A stretch of 64,000 nt of DNA from positions 1 through 64,000 of the forward strand of contig CAJZBQ010000046.1 of the NCBI GenBank assembly GCA_914767885.1, in the 5' to 3' direction. Source of the stretch: Blepharisma stoltei. Lineage: Eukaryota; Ciliophora; Heterotrichea; Heterotrichida; Blepharismidae. The notes under the pieces were generated by a model. The model saw only the letters and a program-made list of their open reading frames with translations. It ran no database searches and had not been told where the DNA came from. Position numbers and translations under genes: made by a program. Shown one piece after another: positions 24,301 through 35,456 of the stretch (position 1 is its first letter; the number at the start of each line of letters is the position of its first letter).

Positions 24301-24699
24301 GCGTCCTGTTGTTTAAGTAAAATTGACAATCCTTCTAGGTAGTTTTTATAAGCTGAGAATTCTTTTAGGCCGGTTTCTGGGTCATTTCGATCCAGAAAGT
24401 TATAAGTTTTGAGTTCGATTTCTTGCTTATCCAGCTCTTCTTCAAGCCTTTTTAATTCGTCTCTTTGGAAAGATGGGTTTTGAGGTTTCTGGAGATTGAA
24501 TGAAAAAGAATGGGACGCTGAATTTTCAAGAGAATTTTCAAAGCTGTCTTTTGAAATATGGTTTATTCTGAATTTAATCTTACATTGAGCTTTTATGGCT
24601 GCTGCTTTGTCGGGTAGATCTAGCTGTTAGCGAGTGATTTATTGCTTTTGGGGGAGAAATGCTTGTTCTTATGTTTATACTTGGAAGTGCTTTTTTCAT
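21342..24699 (-). CDS. Coiled-coil protein, 661 aa, five IESs and one 16-nt intron
   Basis: ATG at 24699. Sense order: 24699-24584, intron, 24567-23916, 23802-23694, 23251-23083, 22902-22784, 22392-22045, 21815-21342 (TAA). With one TA or repeat copy kept at each junction the total is 662 codons, frame closed throughout. TGA is Trp (VWVLKKYPDL). After a basic, Ser-rich N-terminus come long charged helices (RDELKRLEEELDKQEIELK, KEKELKILNYKQQINLF, ELGNLYRKLEESEKFKQGF) typical of coiled coils; the C-terminus is basic with CIGECKHLKRA. A structural or cytoskeletal role is a guess. The gene would be annotated as six fragments without IES removal. Confidence 0.8.
21816..22044. mobile_element. Palindromic hairpin repeat, copy 2, acting as an IES
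   Basis: Body 21818-22044 with TA on both sides (21816-21817, 22045-22046) and ends TAGAAATTGCCC / TAGGATTTGCCC. Three hairpins: GAGGATGGCGC at the left, a CCACACGTGGAA multi-stem in the middle and AGGATGGCGCC at the right. Removing it joins QQAM-L-DPNLKSALD in frame; left in place, a TAG ends the protein. Confidence 0.82.
22393..22783. mobile_element. BogoMITE-like IES in the coiled-coil gene
   Basis: Body 22396-22783 (388 bp), TAA duplication (22393-22395, 22784-22786). Near-identical to the copy at 4286, so recently active or homogenised. Removal joins EKLKA-L-GNELYLAK in frame on the minus strand. Confidence 0.92.
22912..23091. mobile_element. 180-bp insertion with 9-bp repeat and no TA at its ends
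   Basis: Flanked by CCACAATTT at 22903-22911 and 23083-23091. Removing 180 bp restores KYKEKIV-EIEDKERKNK in frame. It contains inverted copies of TTGGTCGAGTTTTT. The nearest TA or T-N-A pairs give stops or shifted frames, so this insertion does not follow the rule of its neighbours. Confidence 0.65.
23252..23706 (-). mobile_element. SINE-like retroposon in the coiled-coil gene
   Basis: Body 23264-23693, duplications GAATTTTATATC (23252-23263) and GAATTTTTATATC (23694-23706), tail (TTAAG)n at the left, 5' end AAAATGGCATTCGG at the right (minus orientation). GC-rich interior. Removal joins QTDIKFVDLNEYDAL. Confidence 0.88.
23803..23915. mobile_element. 113-bp TA-bounded IES
   Basis: TA with shared TAAAA context at 23803 and 23916. 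Removal joins DIEQGIK-LSLKVIQNEI on the minus strand; retained sequence has stops in every frame. Confidence 0.8.
24568..24583 (-). other. 16-nt spliceosomal intron
   Basis: Sense GTAAGATTAAATTCAG; contains an in-frame TAA after ATG-less codons SSS..SM. Splicing joins KSS-I-INHISKD in frame. Confidence 0.8.
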
Positions 24700-24994
24700 A
24701 ATAATAAAATTTAATTATGAAAAACAGAGTCTGCTTCATTTGCTTAAATAATATAAAGTAAATTTAACTTTAAATATATAATAAGAATGGGAATACTAAT
24801 ATAAAAAGGTCAATAAACTTTTAAAATAATTTAGATTTGGATAATTTTTATTTTTACTTTGCCAAAGAATATTTTGAATACCACCAAATAAATAGACTTT
24901 TGTGAATAACTATTTCGCAAGCTGCTTATTTAATTTTAATCTAAAAACTTTAATGATCACTATTAATGTTTAAATCATATAATATCACCATAAT
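24700..24994. promoter_or_regulatory. Bidirectional intergenic region
   Basis: 295 AT-rich bases between the divergent coiled-coil and first DUF229 genes. No motif recognised; must hold both promoters. Confidence 0.4.
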
Positions 24995-27900
24995 ATGAGT
25001 TGCTTGACAAAAAGTCTCTCAAGATTCCAGGTTCTTTTTATAGCTCTACTTTCGTTAACCATACTATTTTGGCTTCTTGTTGCTTATGTTGACATACAGA
25101 GCTTTTTAACTCTAGAAGCCGATGATACCGAAATGTTGGGTGAGCTTAACAAGCCTAATTCGTTTCTGAATAAGACAGAAAGAGAACATAATTATAAGCC
25201 TAATTTCAAAGAAAAACAAGGAGATGAAAAAAATTACACCAGTCCAGATGAGAAAAATCACCTTAGTGATAGCAATTTCAAAAGGGACTCTGACACAATT
25301 TATGATCAGAAATCCGAAGCAAACTTAAACGAAACAGCAGTAATAGATTCAGATTTAAGCCAAATTGACTCTAAAAACAAAAATCTTGGCCCAAATAATG
25401 ATAAAGTCAGTCAATCCAATTATGAAGGAAATCCTCTTATTGGCCAACTTAATAATTCAGGGTTATCAGATATTCCAAAAAATTATTCTGCTGGGTCAGG
25501 GGAAGAGCAAAATCCTATTCTTGATAAAGATAATTTTTTAAATTCTGACCTTAACTTAACTTAACTTATTAACCATCACGTTTAACGTCTCCTACGGGGT
25601 TGCTCTTCCAGGACTATCACCACGCTCTCGTCGCTCGGGGCCCACTAGTTGCTGGGACAACTAGCTCTGATCTCCAACGTGCGCCTCCTGCGCAATGTTC
25701 CGGCTTCGACGGCTCATGAATGAGCTACTTTCTCTGTAACAAGGGTTGTCTGCTGGGAAATTCCAAAAAATGGGATTTCTGGCCGACTTTCGGCAAAAGG
25801 GGAAAACTTGTAGCCCGGGGGCGAAACTCCCGGTTTCTCGCTAGAGATTTGCCCGAATGACCTAGGAATTACTTGTAGGCGTTGCTGGGCTTCTCCTTTC
25901 CAATTCCAAGCCTCCTCTTCCCTCGAGGTAAAATCCTAACCCGAGAACGGACTGGGATCAGGCTCTGTACACTGCCAGAATTGCTTACCTGATATTGCTG
26001 TCCCATCTCTAGCTAGGCAAAACCTTGCCGGATATAATTAAATAGGGCTCGAAACTGTCTGGCCGAGAGGCCAGACCCAAGTTGAGACGCCATATTTTAA
26101 ATTATATTTTTAAATTCTGACCAATTTATTGCAAGTGAAACTGAAAATTTTGACCCTCTTAGTGCTCATAAAAAAGATTCTAGCAATAAAAATATTTCTT
26201 TAGAAATCGACTATGAAATCATTAATAAAGAGCCTGATAACACTATTTCTGATGGACTATCAGAAATGAATCATTCGGACTCCAATGTTACTCAAAAAGA
26301 AAAAGACTTACTCCCTCTGTGAGCGAAAAAAAACTATTAGAAAATCCCTGTTTTTTGGTAAAAGCCTACGTTTGATTTTTAAAAAGCTTGCATTTAAAGC
26401 TTAAATTTTACAAATTAAGTTAATTTTTGCTTTAAAATAATTTCGAATTAGAATTTTTTATATTTTGAGGATGGGCGATTAAAAGATTTAAAAAGCTATT
26501 CTGTTGAAATTTCATCAGAATATTTAACACCTAGCCTTAAAATCAAAAATCCAAATATCCAATGCGTTCCATCTATTTATGGCTACACAAGAGATCAAGC
26601 AAAATCTAGATTCCCATATGGTAGTAAAAGATCGTTTGGCTGCGGAGAAAATTTCAGCACTTTTACGCTGAAAGACAATTTCCTCTATTTCAACTGCAGC
26701 CCAGGACAATACAATCTAGGGAATGCTCCTGAAAATGAGCTTCTTGGAAATGTCCCATTTATTCAAACGTGAGTCCACTACACAACTCCTGTGAACTTAG
26801 GAAAGATCGAATTTGGCTTTACAAAATGCCAGGAAACCAAAAAACAAGCATTTCTCCACAACAAATTATCAGATTATGCTTCAAATAGGGCTCAAGAAAA
26901 GCGAAAATCCATAGAAAATAGCTTAAATCTAACATCGTCAAAGCCTTTAACAGTCTTAACAGTGGTATTTGACTCAGTATCCAGGCAGCACTTCTATCGC
27001 ATACTAACCAAAACAGTAGATTTTATGAATCAAAATATAGCAAAGGGGAATTTTTCAGAAAAATTCGCTATATATGATTTTCAAATTGAGCATGCCAGCG
27101 GGGAAAACACTTTGCCAAACATTGTCCCTTTGCTTCTTGGAAATTCATATGATGATCATAAGGCAAAAGTGAAGGGTTTTACCTTGACAACTCAAGCTCA
27201 AGAGAGTTGGCTAAGAGTTCAAGAAGAAGATGCGCTTTGAAAACACTATGAAAGACAAGGCTTTGTGACTATGTTTGGTTGGGAAACCAAATGGGATTAT
27301 TTATCATTTATGGTCGGTAGAAAAGTTTTTGCTGACCACGTTGTAAGTAGCCTTTATAACGCTGCATGGACCCAAGTCGGCTTTTGTGACGTCTGCGATG
27401 GAGCCCGGTGCATCGGTAACCAATATTCCCATCAGTTTCTATTTAACTATACCAAAGAATTTATTAGAAACTACAAAGACCATAACAAATATTCATACAT
27501 ACATTTTTCACATGGCCACGAATGGACTGGCTCTGTAATTCGGTCAATTGATGAGGACTTTGTAGCTTTTATTAAGGATGTGCTAGAATATTACGCAAAT
27601 AATCACGAGGACTTAGTGTTAGTTCTGGCGTCCGACCATGGGATCCACTTACTCCCCCTCCATGAGCAAAAAAACAATGCAAAATTCCTACTTTTTGGGT
27701 AAAAGCCCTACCCTCATGAGAGAACAAAAAATTTTTTATTGTAAAATTGTTTCGATGTATAAATGATAATTATATAATAAAATCTCTAGCTAATTCTGTT
27801 TAATTTTAAACAGCTTGCATTTTAAAACATAAATTTCTATAAATTAAATTAACTTTTGCTTTCCAATTTTGTAAATTGAAAAAATTAACCCCCTTCTCGC

Positions 27901-29648
27901 TCACAGAGAGGGGAGCTAGGATCGTGAGACTCTATTGAAGAAGGAAGGATTGAGAATTTGCTGCCTTACTCTTTTGTGATAACCAATAAAGAAATTTTGG
28001 AAAAAATAGGAAAAGATACCCATGAAATTTTGAGTCACAATACCCAGCATATTACAAGTAAATTCGATATGCATTTGACGTTAAAATATATGGCGAATGT
28101 CCCATATGAGATTATTGAAAAGGACTCGCCGAAATATATCGAACTGAAAAACAATAAGCCTAAGCTGAAAACAGCTGTCTCCTTATTTGTGGAGAAAATT
28201 GATGATAATCGTAATTGCGAAGATATAGGAAATCCTGTTTATTGGTGTACGTGCTTGAAATATGAGGAAAAGAAAGTTGATGGGCTGGAAGATCTAATTA
28301 TTCATATAGGAAATCAAGCTGCTTATGAGATTAATGGACGAATTAAAAGAGAATACATGCAAAAATATTGCATCTCTCCAATGGAATTCGAAAAGGCCAT
28401 TTCTGTTGAGCATACTCCTATAAAAGGAGTTTCTGAGCCTGATACTGGACTCTATAAAATAAAATACCCTGTGAAAGACCATCCAGACTACTTTTTTTCT
28501 GTGCAGGCTGTCGCAGTCCCTGAAAAAGTATTTTATAAATTCGAAAAGATTAGATTAGATTAGATTAGATTAGATAAAATTATAGCGGGTCGTCGGGGTT
28601 TATTTCAGCCCCTCTCCGTCCAACGGATAGCTTCGCGTTGGCGCTAAGCGCTATCCTCACACACACCTTTTCCCTACTGATGTCCACAAAAAATGGTGAC
28701 ATCAGAGGTCTGTCGGGGAGAAAACCTACCGTTCGGCTGAGCCTTTCTTGGTCCCAAGATTCAGCCAAAGACTCCCTCAACCTCTGACAGGGCTCAGAGT
28801 ATGGGTGAACCGTCTTTTGCCTACTCCATGGCCCTGTCGGGACCTTATTGCAGGTCCAAGATTGCTCCCCATGGAGTAGCCTCGGGACTTTGCGCCGGTA
28901 GGGGCTTCTGTAGGTAGGGAAAAAAAGAGATCTAAGGTTATCCCTTAGACCAAAAACCCACCCCGGAGAACTATTGCATGTGGCTCGCCTTTCCTGGCCC
29001 AAATCAACTCACGGGTTGTCAGGAGTCCACGTCAGATCACGCCATTTTAATAATTTATTCGAAAAGAAGAATGTAGAAAATGACTGATTTCCTATCTCCT
29101 TTATCTCTACAAATGGACAACAATATAAAGTCCAAGTGCAATATATAGCCAGAATTAACGAGAAAAACGACATCTGCATGGAAATGGAAGCGTCAATTGG
29201 CGGAAAAATTTCTTTTTGTGTTTGTCAGAAGCCAAAAGACTATAAATTTACCCCAGATCTGGAGGAAAGCCAAACCAAATTGTATGAAAAACTTGTTGAT
29301 TCAGTTTCAGTTGTGGTTGGAAAAAACAAAGCCTCCTGCACAGAAGCATGCAGAGATGAGAATAAGTTGTGCCTTGAATGGGGGTTACAAATTGTAAATC
29401 AGTATCTGTTGCTAATGCAGCCATGGAAAGACAAAAACACTTTTAATGTTGTGATAGAGAAAAGGTCTATTGATTTCAAAAGTATAAAAATTGAGAAGTT
29501 TGAACATGGAGAAGTCCCAGGGCTGAAGCACCAAAATAATACTTTTACCTTTGTCCAAGCTGATTGAAATATATTGAGATGTGATTCTAGAGCGGAAGAT
29601 GTTCAGCCAATATGTTCATGCTTGAAGTATCCTATAGAAATAGATTAG
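24995..29648 (+). CDS. DUF229 sulfatase-fold membrane protein A, 1041 aa
   Basis: ATG 24995 to TAG 29646-29648. Coding pieces 24995-25550, 26123-26310, 26482-27651, 27919-28549 and 29068-29648 total exactly 1042 codons. Residues about 12-32 form one membrane anchor (FIALLSLTILFWLLVAYVDI), so type II topology is likely; an Asn/Ser/acidic linker follows. The core matches DUF229 (alkaline-phosphatase/sulfatase superfamily): VVFDSVSRQHFYR, EHASGENTLPNIVPLLLG, YIHFSHGHEWTGS, LVLVLASDHGIHLG. Cys-rich CEDIGNPVYWCTC follows. At least six UGA codons encode Trp. A phospho- or sulfo-ester hydrolase of the cell surface or Golgi is inferred, not shown. Neighbour B is its tandem paralogue. Confidence 0.85.
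25535..26122 (-). mobile_element. SINE-like retroposon in DUF229 gene A, first copy
   Basis: Body 25551-26106 (556 bp), 16-bp duplication TTTTTAAATTCTGACC (25535-25550, 26107-26122), (TTAAC)n tail at left, 5' end AAAATATGGCGTC at right. Its middle part is homologous (reverse complement) to 16090-16260 of the copy in the surface-protein gene. Removal joins NFLNSD-QFIASETENF. Confidence 0.92.
26308..26478. mobile_element. Diverged BogoMITE-like IES, 171 bp
   Basis: TTA at 26308-26310 and 26479-26481; left end CTCCCTCTGTGAGCG, right end decayed. Removal joins QKEKD-L-KDLKSYSVEI. Confidence 0.85.
27650..27916. mobile_element. Diverged BogoMITE-like IES, 267 bp
   Basis: TA shared by TTA at 27649-27651 and CTA at 27916-27918; ends CTCCCCCTCCATGAGC / CTCACAGAGAGGGGAG. 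Removal restores SDHGIH-L-GSWDSIEEGR, matching SDHGLHVGPWDTYEGG of paralogue B. Confidence 0.9.
28539..29067 (-). mobile_element. SINE-like retroposon in DUF229 gene A, second copy
   Basis: Body 28550-29056, duplication ATTCGAAAAGA (28539-28549, 29057-29067), (TTAGA)n tail at left, 5' end AAAATGGCGTGATC at right. Excision through the duplication restores FYKFEK-KNVENDWF. The core duplication has no TA; a second in-frame solution uses TA at 28529 and 29056. Confidence 0.9.
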
Positions 29649-29829
29649 TAATCGCTTTAAAAAGTTTTATTCATTTGATATTTAGTTTTCGCGCTTTCTT
29701 TTTATTAAGCCACGCAAGTAATTTTAGCCCGTTAGAAAATATTATGTGAAATTATTTGGCATAATAAATGCAAGTATGTAAATGGGTGAATATAATAATG
29801 CTTATTTTTAGTGATTTAAGCATTACTAA

Positions 29830-30605
29830 CTCCCCCCCCCCCCTCCGTGAGCGAACAAAAAAATTTTGTTCGCTCACGGAGGGGGGTTAATTTTTTTTTT
29901 TAAAAAAAATTTATATATAAATTTTATAAAAAATATATTTTTTTCGAAATTTTAAAAAAAATCCTAATTTGCAAAAATTGGAAGCAAATATTAATTTAAT
30001 TTGCAAAATTTATGTTTTAAAACGCAATTTGTTTAAAATTAAACAGAATTAGCTCTAGATTTCATTATACTAATTATCACTTATATATCAAAATTTTTTT
30101 CCATTAAAATTTTTTCTATTAAAAAAATTTTTGTTCACTCACGGAGGGTGGGTTTTTGGTCCAAAAAATGGCGATTTTTCTATGGTTTTGTTCGCTCACG
30201 GTGAGCGGGGGGGGAGTTAGAAAAATCGCCATTTTTTGGCCAAAAACCCACCCTCCGTGAGTGAACAAAAATTTTTTTAATAGAAAAAAATTTTAATGGA
30301 AAAAAATTTTGATATATAAGTGATAATTAGTATAATGAAATCTAGAGCTAATTCTGTTTAATTTTAAACAAATTGCGTTTTAAAACATAAATTTTGCAAA
30401 TTAAATTAATATTTGCTTCCCAATTTTTGCAAATTAGGATTTTTTTAAATTTCGAAAAAAATATTTTTTATAAAATTTATATATAAATTTTTTTTAAAAA
30501 AAAAAAATTAACCCCCCTCCGTGAGCGAACAAAATTTTTTTGTTCGCTCACGGAGGGGGGGGGGGGAGTAATGGTTTTGTTCGCTCACGGAGGGGGGAGG
30601 GGGAG
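29830..30605. mobile_element. Nested inverted pair of BogoMITE-like elements
   Basis: Outer TAA copies at 29827-29829 and 30606-30608. One element reads forward from 29830; a second follows in opposite orientation, so about 780 bp form one large imperfect palindrome centred near 30205. At the right, TAA and a spare right end (30572-30605) show insertion of the second element into the T-A target near the right end of the first. At the inner joint (30181-30220) the inner terminal repeat lies in the opposite orientation from that expected. Intergenic, between the two DUF229 genes. Confidence 0.85.
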
Positions 30606-30776
30606 TAAGCATTTAATTTTTGTCATAATATCAGCTGGATTGCCAGGTATCTAAAGGATTTTTATAATTGTTTTCAATTGCAAATTTCTTTATAAAAATA
30701 CTGTTTATTTATATTATCAGAATCCTAAAAAATAGTTCATTAATTTTGGAGATTTTCAGAACTATGGTAATTAATT

Positions 30777-33700
30777 ATGCTCTATTCATGGAAAAAAGCC
30801 TTAAAGCTGCAAGCTTCCTTTTTAGCCTTCTTTGTAGCAATCATTCTCTTTTGGATGCTCGCTATTTATGTTGATGTGCAATCAATTTCAGATACTGAAG
30901 AAAATGCTGCCGAAGAGCCAGTTTCTTCTGAGTTCTTACAATTCTCGAATCCAGACCGGCGCGAAAAGACTTCTCCAGAAATTTCTTTTGATGGAAATCA
31001 AAACAAAACTGAAAATTCTGACTCCCCCTCCATGAGCGAAAAAAACCATTAGAAAATTTCTATTTTATTAGTAAAAAACACCCTCCGTGACATTTTTTAT
31101 GAGTAAATATTTGATATATAAGTGATAATTATTATAAAAAAAATCTCTATCTAACTCTGTTTAATTTTAAACAAGTTGTATTTTAAAACATAAATTTTTG
31201 TAATATTTGCTTTAAAGTTGGGATTTTTAAAAAAAACTTTTCCGCCTGGGAGGAGTGAAAATGTTTATGCCGAACTCATTCAAAATTTCAACTCCACTTT
31301 TAATAAAACCTCACAGGAAATCGAGTCATCAAGTCCAAATATGCAAGAGCATAGCCAAAATAATATAGAAGAAAACAGAGAAAAGGAAGCATCTAAAGGT
31401 AACGATTTTTTAAGCAATAAGCTTATGAACATATCTTCCAGTCAAATGATAAATAAAAGTTCATCTACTGAGGAAGAGAATATGAAAAGCCAAAATACCG
31501 AGACTAACAAATCATCAGAATTCGATTATTCAGGGCTTGCTGAAGCTGCTGAAAAAAATGAAACGCAAAGTTTGAGCAATTTTAATACTTCAGACCATTT
31601 TAATTTTCAAAACAATTCTGCAGTTATAGGCATAGAAGATAATGAAGAAAAAAAATTATTGAATAAAACAAAAAATAATGCTGGGATAGCTGACAGCAAA
31701 GACAATAATGCTACATCTTTAAGTGTCCTGGCAGATATAGCTGAAGTTAATAGTATGACTTCTTTTAATTTCGGTCTTCATATACTTAAAATGGCGATAG
31801 AGTGTATAACCTCTCAAGTGATGTTTCTCATGAATATACAGTGCATTTTTTTTGAGTCAGAAGTTGGCCAGCGATATCTATCGTCCCGAAGCGAGAGACT
31901 TAAGCAGAAATCCACTGTATTGTAACCTGATCTGAATAGCAGTTACCCGTGATCTCTTGCCGGCAGCACCAGAAACAGTGGGCGCCTGAAATAGAGTAAA
32001 GTGAATGACCTCAAGTTGCTATGGTGGCATGCCCAAAATTTAGGAAGCGGTTGAGCATTTTCTTAGAAACGATCTGGGAGAAGAGAAGGCAAATTAGGCC
32101 ATACAAGTGGTCTCTCTAGTTTAAACGGCTCTAAAAAAGGAGCGATACTGGCCAAGATGATGGGCAGGGATAAGCGACTAGACTGTCGAAGGGACCAAAT
32201 TGGATATGATGATGCCTTCAACAAACAGGGCCTACCCTACCAAGAGGCCATGGATTTCGGGAAGGGCTTGCTGGAGTTACCAGAGGTGGAAGCCACCCCC
32301 AATTTGATTGCACTGCATAGATTCCATCCATGTGAAGCGGGAAATTAAACACCTATCGCTTATCTTAACTTAATTCCAGTCTTCCTTTGAAAAATGAATT
32401 CTCAGAAATTCAAAAGGATACGAGCCCTTATAGCATTTCGCAGCCAGATGCATCTTTGAGTGAAAATAAGCAAGAAGAGCCAGATGAAACGCACATTGAA
32501 ATTACATCAGAGCAGCTTTCACCAGGTGCTATCATCAAAAACCCAGAAATTAAGTGTAAGCCACATATTCTTGGACTCACAAAAAAGCAGGCTTCAACTA
32601 TTTTTAGGTTTAATAAAAGAAAATTTTCCTGCGGAGATGACTATGATATTTTCTCTTACAAAGATAATGCAATAAGAATGGACTGCGCTTTTCATGGAAA
32701 AGCAGAATTTAGCTTGGGAAGCCTTCCAGAAGTAGAAACCATTGGATCTGCTCCAAGCAGCCAAAGTTGACATGAATACAGCTCTCCTACGGATACAGGA
32801 GGCTCTGAGTTTGGATTTGCAAAATGCGGGGAATCCAAAAAACAAGCTTTTCTCCATAACAAGTTTTCTGAGAGTGCCTCACGCAGGGCTCAAGAAAAGA
32901 GAAAATCCATAGAAAGCAGCTTAAATCTCACGTCTTCTAAGCCTTTGACAGTCTTAACTGTTGTCTTTGATTCAGTGTCTAGACAACACTTCTATCGCAT
33001 TCTAACAAAAACGGTAGATTATATGAACCAAAACATTGCCAAAGGCAAATTTTCTAAAGAATTTGCTATATATGATTTCAAAATTGAGCACGCAAGCGGC
33101 GAAAACACATTGCCTAATGTCGTTCCTCTTCTCCTTGGAGAATCATATGACAACCACAAAGATAAGGTAAGAGGTAGCTCCCTATCAAATTCCGAAAGAT
33201 TCAAAAGCATTCAGCAAGAGCACTCTATATGAAAGCACTTTGAAGATCAAGGCTTTGTGACCATGTTCGGATGGGAAACCAAATGGGATTATTTATCCAA
33301 AATGGTAGGCAGAAAGGTTTGAACTGATCACGTGGTTAGTCGGCTTTATTTTGCCGCTGCCAATCTATTTGGGTTTGCTGAAGAGAGCGACAGAGAGCGG
33401 TGCATTGGCAATCATTTCCAGCATCAATACCTCTTGAACTACACCAAAGAGTTCATTAGGAATTACAAAGATCACAACAAGTATGCATATACACATTTTA
33501 GCTCTGGGCATGAAAAGACTGGGTCTGTTATCAGAACTATGGATTCTGACTTAGCAAGCTATATAAATGATATTTTAGAGTATTATTCACAAAATGAGGA
33601 AGATTTAGTTTTAATTTTGACTTCTGATCATGGATTGCATGTAGGCCCTTGGGATACATATGAAGGAGGCAAAATTGAAAATTTGTTGCCCTACTCATTT

Positions 33701-35217
33701 TACATATTAAATAAAGAGCTTATAAAAAAACTTGGGAAAAATACTCATGAGACTCTTACCCATAACGCTGAGCATATAACTAGTAAATATGACATGCACG
33801 TCTCATTAAAATATCTTGCATACACTCCATATCAGAAACACATCAAAGACACTCCTCTCTATAACAGCCTTAAAAGCAAGCCGCTGCTTAAAAAAGCAGT
33901 TTCAGTGTTTATTGAAAAAATTCCTGACAATAGGACATGTGGTGACATAGGAAACCCTAACTATTGGTGTGCCTGTCGTAATTTTGAAGATAAAAGCGTC
34001 ACAGACTATGAAGAATTGGCAGAGAGTGTTGGGCAGCTTGGGATCTCGCAAATCAATGAGAGAGTCGCAAGAGATAAAATGCAGTATTCTTGTGCCTCGC
34101 TAGAGCTTGGCAAGGTCATTGGCATAAAGCATGAGCCAATACCTGGACTCTCATATTTATACAGTGGGATCTACAGCCTTAACGTTACGATAAAAGAGCA
34201 CCTAGGCTATATTTTTACTATTCAAGCCATCGCAGTCCCTGAATGGGAATATGGGAAATATTCTAGGAGCCCATTTGAAGGCGAAATTTTTAAGATGTCT
34301 GATATAAAATTTAAAGACCAACAATTGAGGATACAAGTGCAAAGTATAGTAAGGGCTGATGAAAATAATGATTATTGCATAGAGCTTGGGAAAGGGCTTA
34401 TAGGGGGGAAAATTTCCTACTGTGTATGCAAAACACCTAAAGACTATGAAATTGCTCCAAAAACAGGACATTCTGAGAAGAAATTTTATGAAAACGTTAT
34501 GAAATTGGTTTATCCAACTATAGGAAAGGAAGGGACCTCATGTGATGAGACCTGCAAAACAAAAGACCGAGACTGCCAAGAGTGGGGGTTACAAATTATG
34601 AATAATTTTGATCTTTTAAGTCAACAGTGAAATGGTGGAGTAAGTACATATTCAATTGCTATGGACGGCGGATTTAAAGACTTCAAGAAATTACAAATAA
34701 TGGGGGTGGACAGAGGAGAAATGCCTGGGTTGAGAAAAATAAATAAAGAAACTAGGTTTGTACAAGGAAACTGGACTGATCTTTATTGCGATTCTAAAAT
34801 TTCAGACATAAGACCAATTTGCTCGTGCTCACGCCATCAAGTTGAATTGACTCCCCCCGCCTCGAAGTTCGACCAAGTTTTTTTTGGTCGAACTTCGAGG
34901 GGGTTAAGAAAAATTTTTTAAAAAAAAATTATATAGAATTTTTTTTATATAATTATTAGTTAAAAACAAAAATATTTATCATATTCGGTAAGGTTAGAAA
35001 AAACAGTGCAAGATAGTTTTGTAACTCTTTTTTAGAACTTGAATACAAAAATCGCAAGCTCACCCCCACATAGTTTTTAAATTTTTGAAAAATTGCTTAT
35101 TTTCCTAGTAAATTTATATAGGTCTTGGTCGAACTTTGAGGGGGGTTAATTTTTCCAAAAAAATAGGAATTTTCCCTATATCTTGGTCGAACTTCGAGGA
35201 GGGGGGGAGTGAGGTAA
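30777..35217 (+). CDS. DUF229 sulfatase-fold membrane protein B, 1078 aa
   Basis: ATG 30777 to TAA 35215-35217; pieces 30777-31021, 31259-31779, 32385-34850 and 35213-35217 total 1079 codons. Same plan as paralogue A: an N-terminal anchor (FLAFFVAIILFWMLAIYV), a low-complexity Asn/Ser/Glu linker, then VVFDSVSRQHFYR, EHASGENTLPNVVPLLLG, THFSSGHEKTGS, LVLILTSDHGLHVGPWD and CGDIGNPNYWCACRN, and a Cys-rich end (RPICSCSRHQ). UGA encodes Trp at four or more conserved sites. None of its three IES positions matches those of A, so the duplication is older than all the insertions. Confidence 0.86.
31019..31255. mobile_element. Diverged BogoMITE-like IES bounded by TGA
   Basis: TGA at 31019-31021 and 31256-31258; ends CTCCCCCTCCATGAGCG and GCCTGGGAGGAG. 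Removal gives KTENS-ENVYAELIQNF in frame. No TA is available at the left boundary. Confidence 0.88.
31765..32384 (+). mobile_element. SINE-like retroposon in DUF229 gene B
   Basis: Body 31780-32369 (590 bp), imperfect 15-bp duplication TTAATTTCGGTCTTC / TTAATTCCAGTCTTC, 5' end AAAATGGCGATAG, 3' tail CTTAACTTAA. Removal through the TA joins TSFNSSLPLKNEF in frame. Confidence 0.87.
34848..35209. mobile_element. MITE with CCTCGAAGTTCGACC ends, TGA duplication
   Basis: Body 34851-35209 with TGA at 34848-34850 and 35210-35212. Ends CTCCCCCCGCCTCGAAGTTC and the inverse; left hairpin and subterminal copy as in BogoMITE-like elements, but the inner terminal repeat is different. Sits two codons before the stop of gene B. 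Confidence 0.88.
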
Positions 35218-35456
35218 AATAATATATAAACTTTTTTGCAAAGGAAACATAAATGATAAGATAAATTCTTTATTTTTTGTAATATAACTATCTATGCTTG
35301 ATTAGTCAGCAACTCACACAAGACTAACAATTTTTTTATAAAAGATTATAATTACTAATTTTCTTAAATGGTTTTATGAAAAAGTATGAATTTACATAAA
35401 TAATTACTGAGTTTTTAATAGTTCATCAACAAAAACCAACTTATTAAGATAACTAA

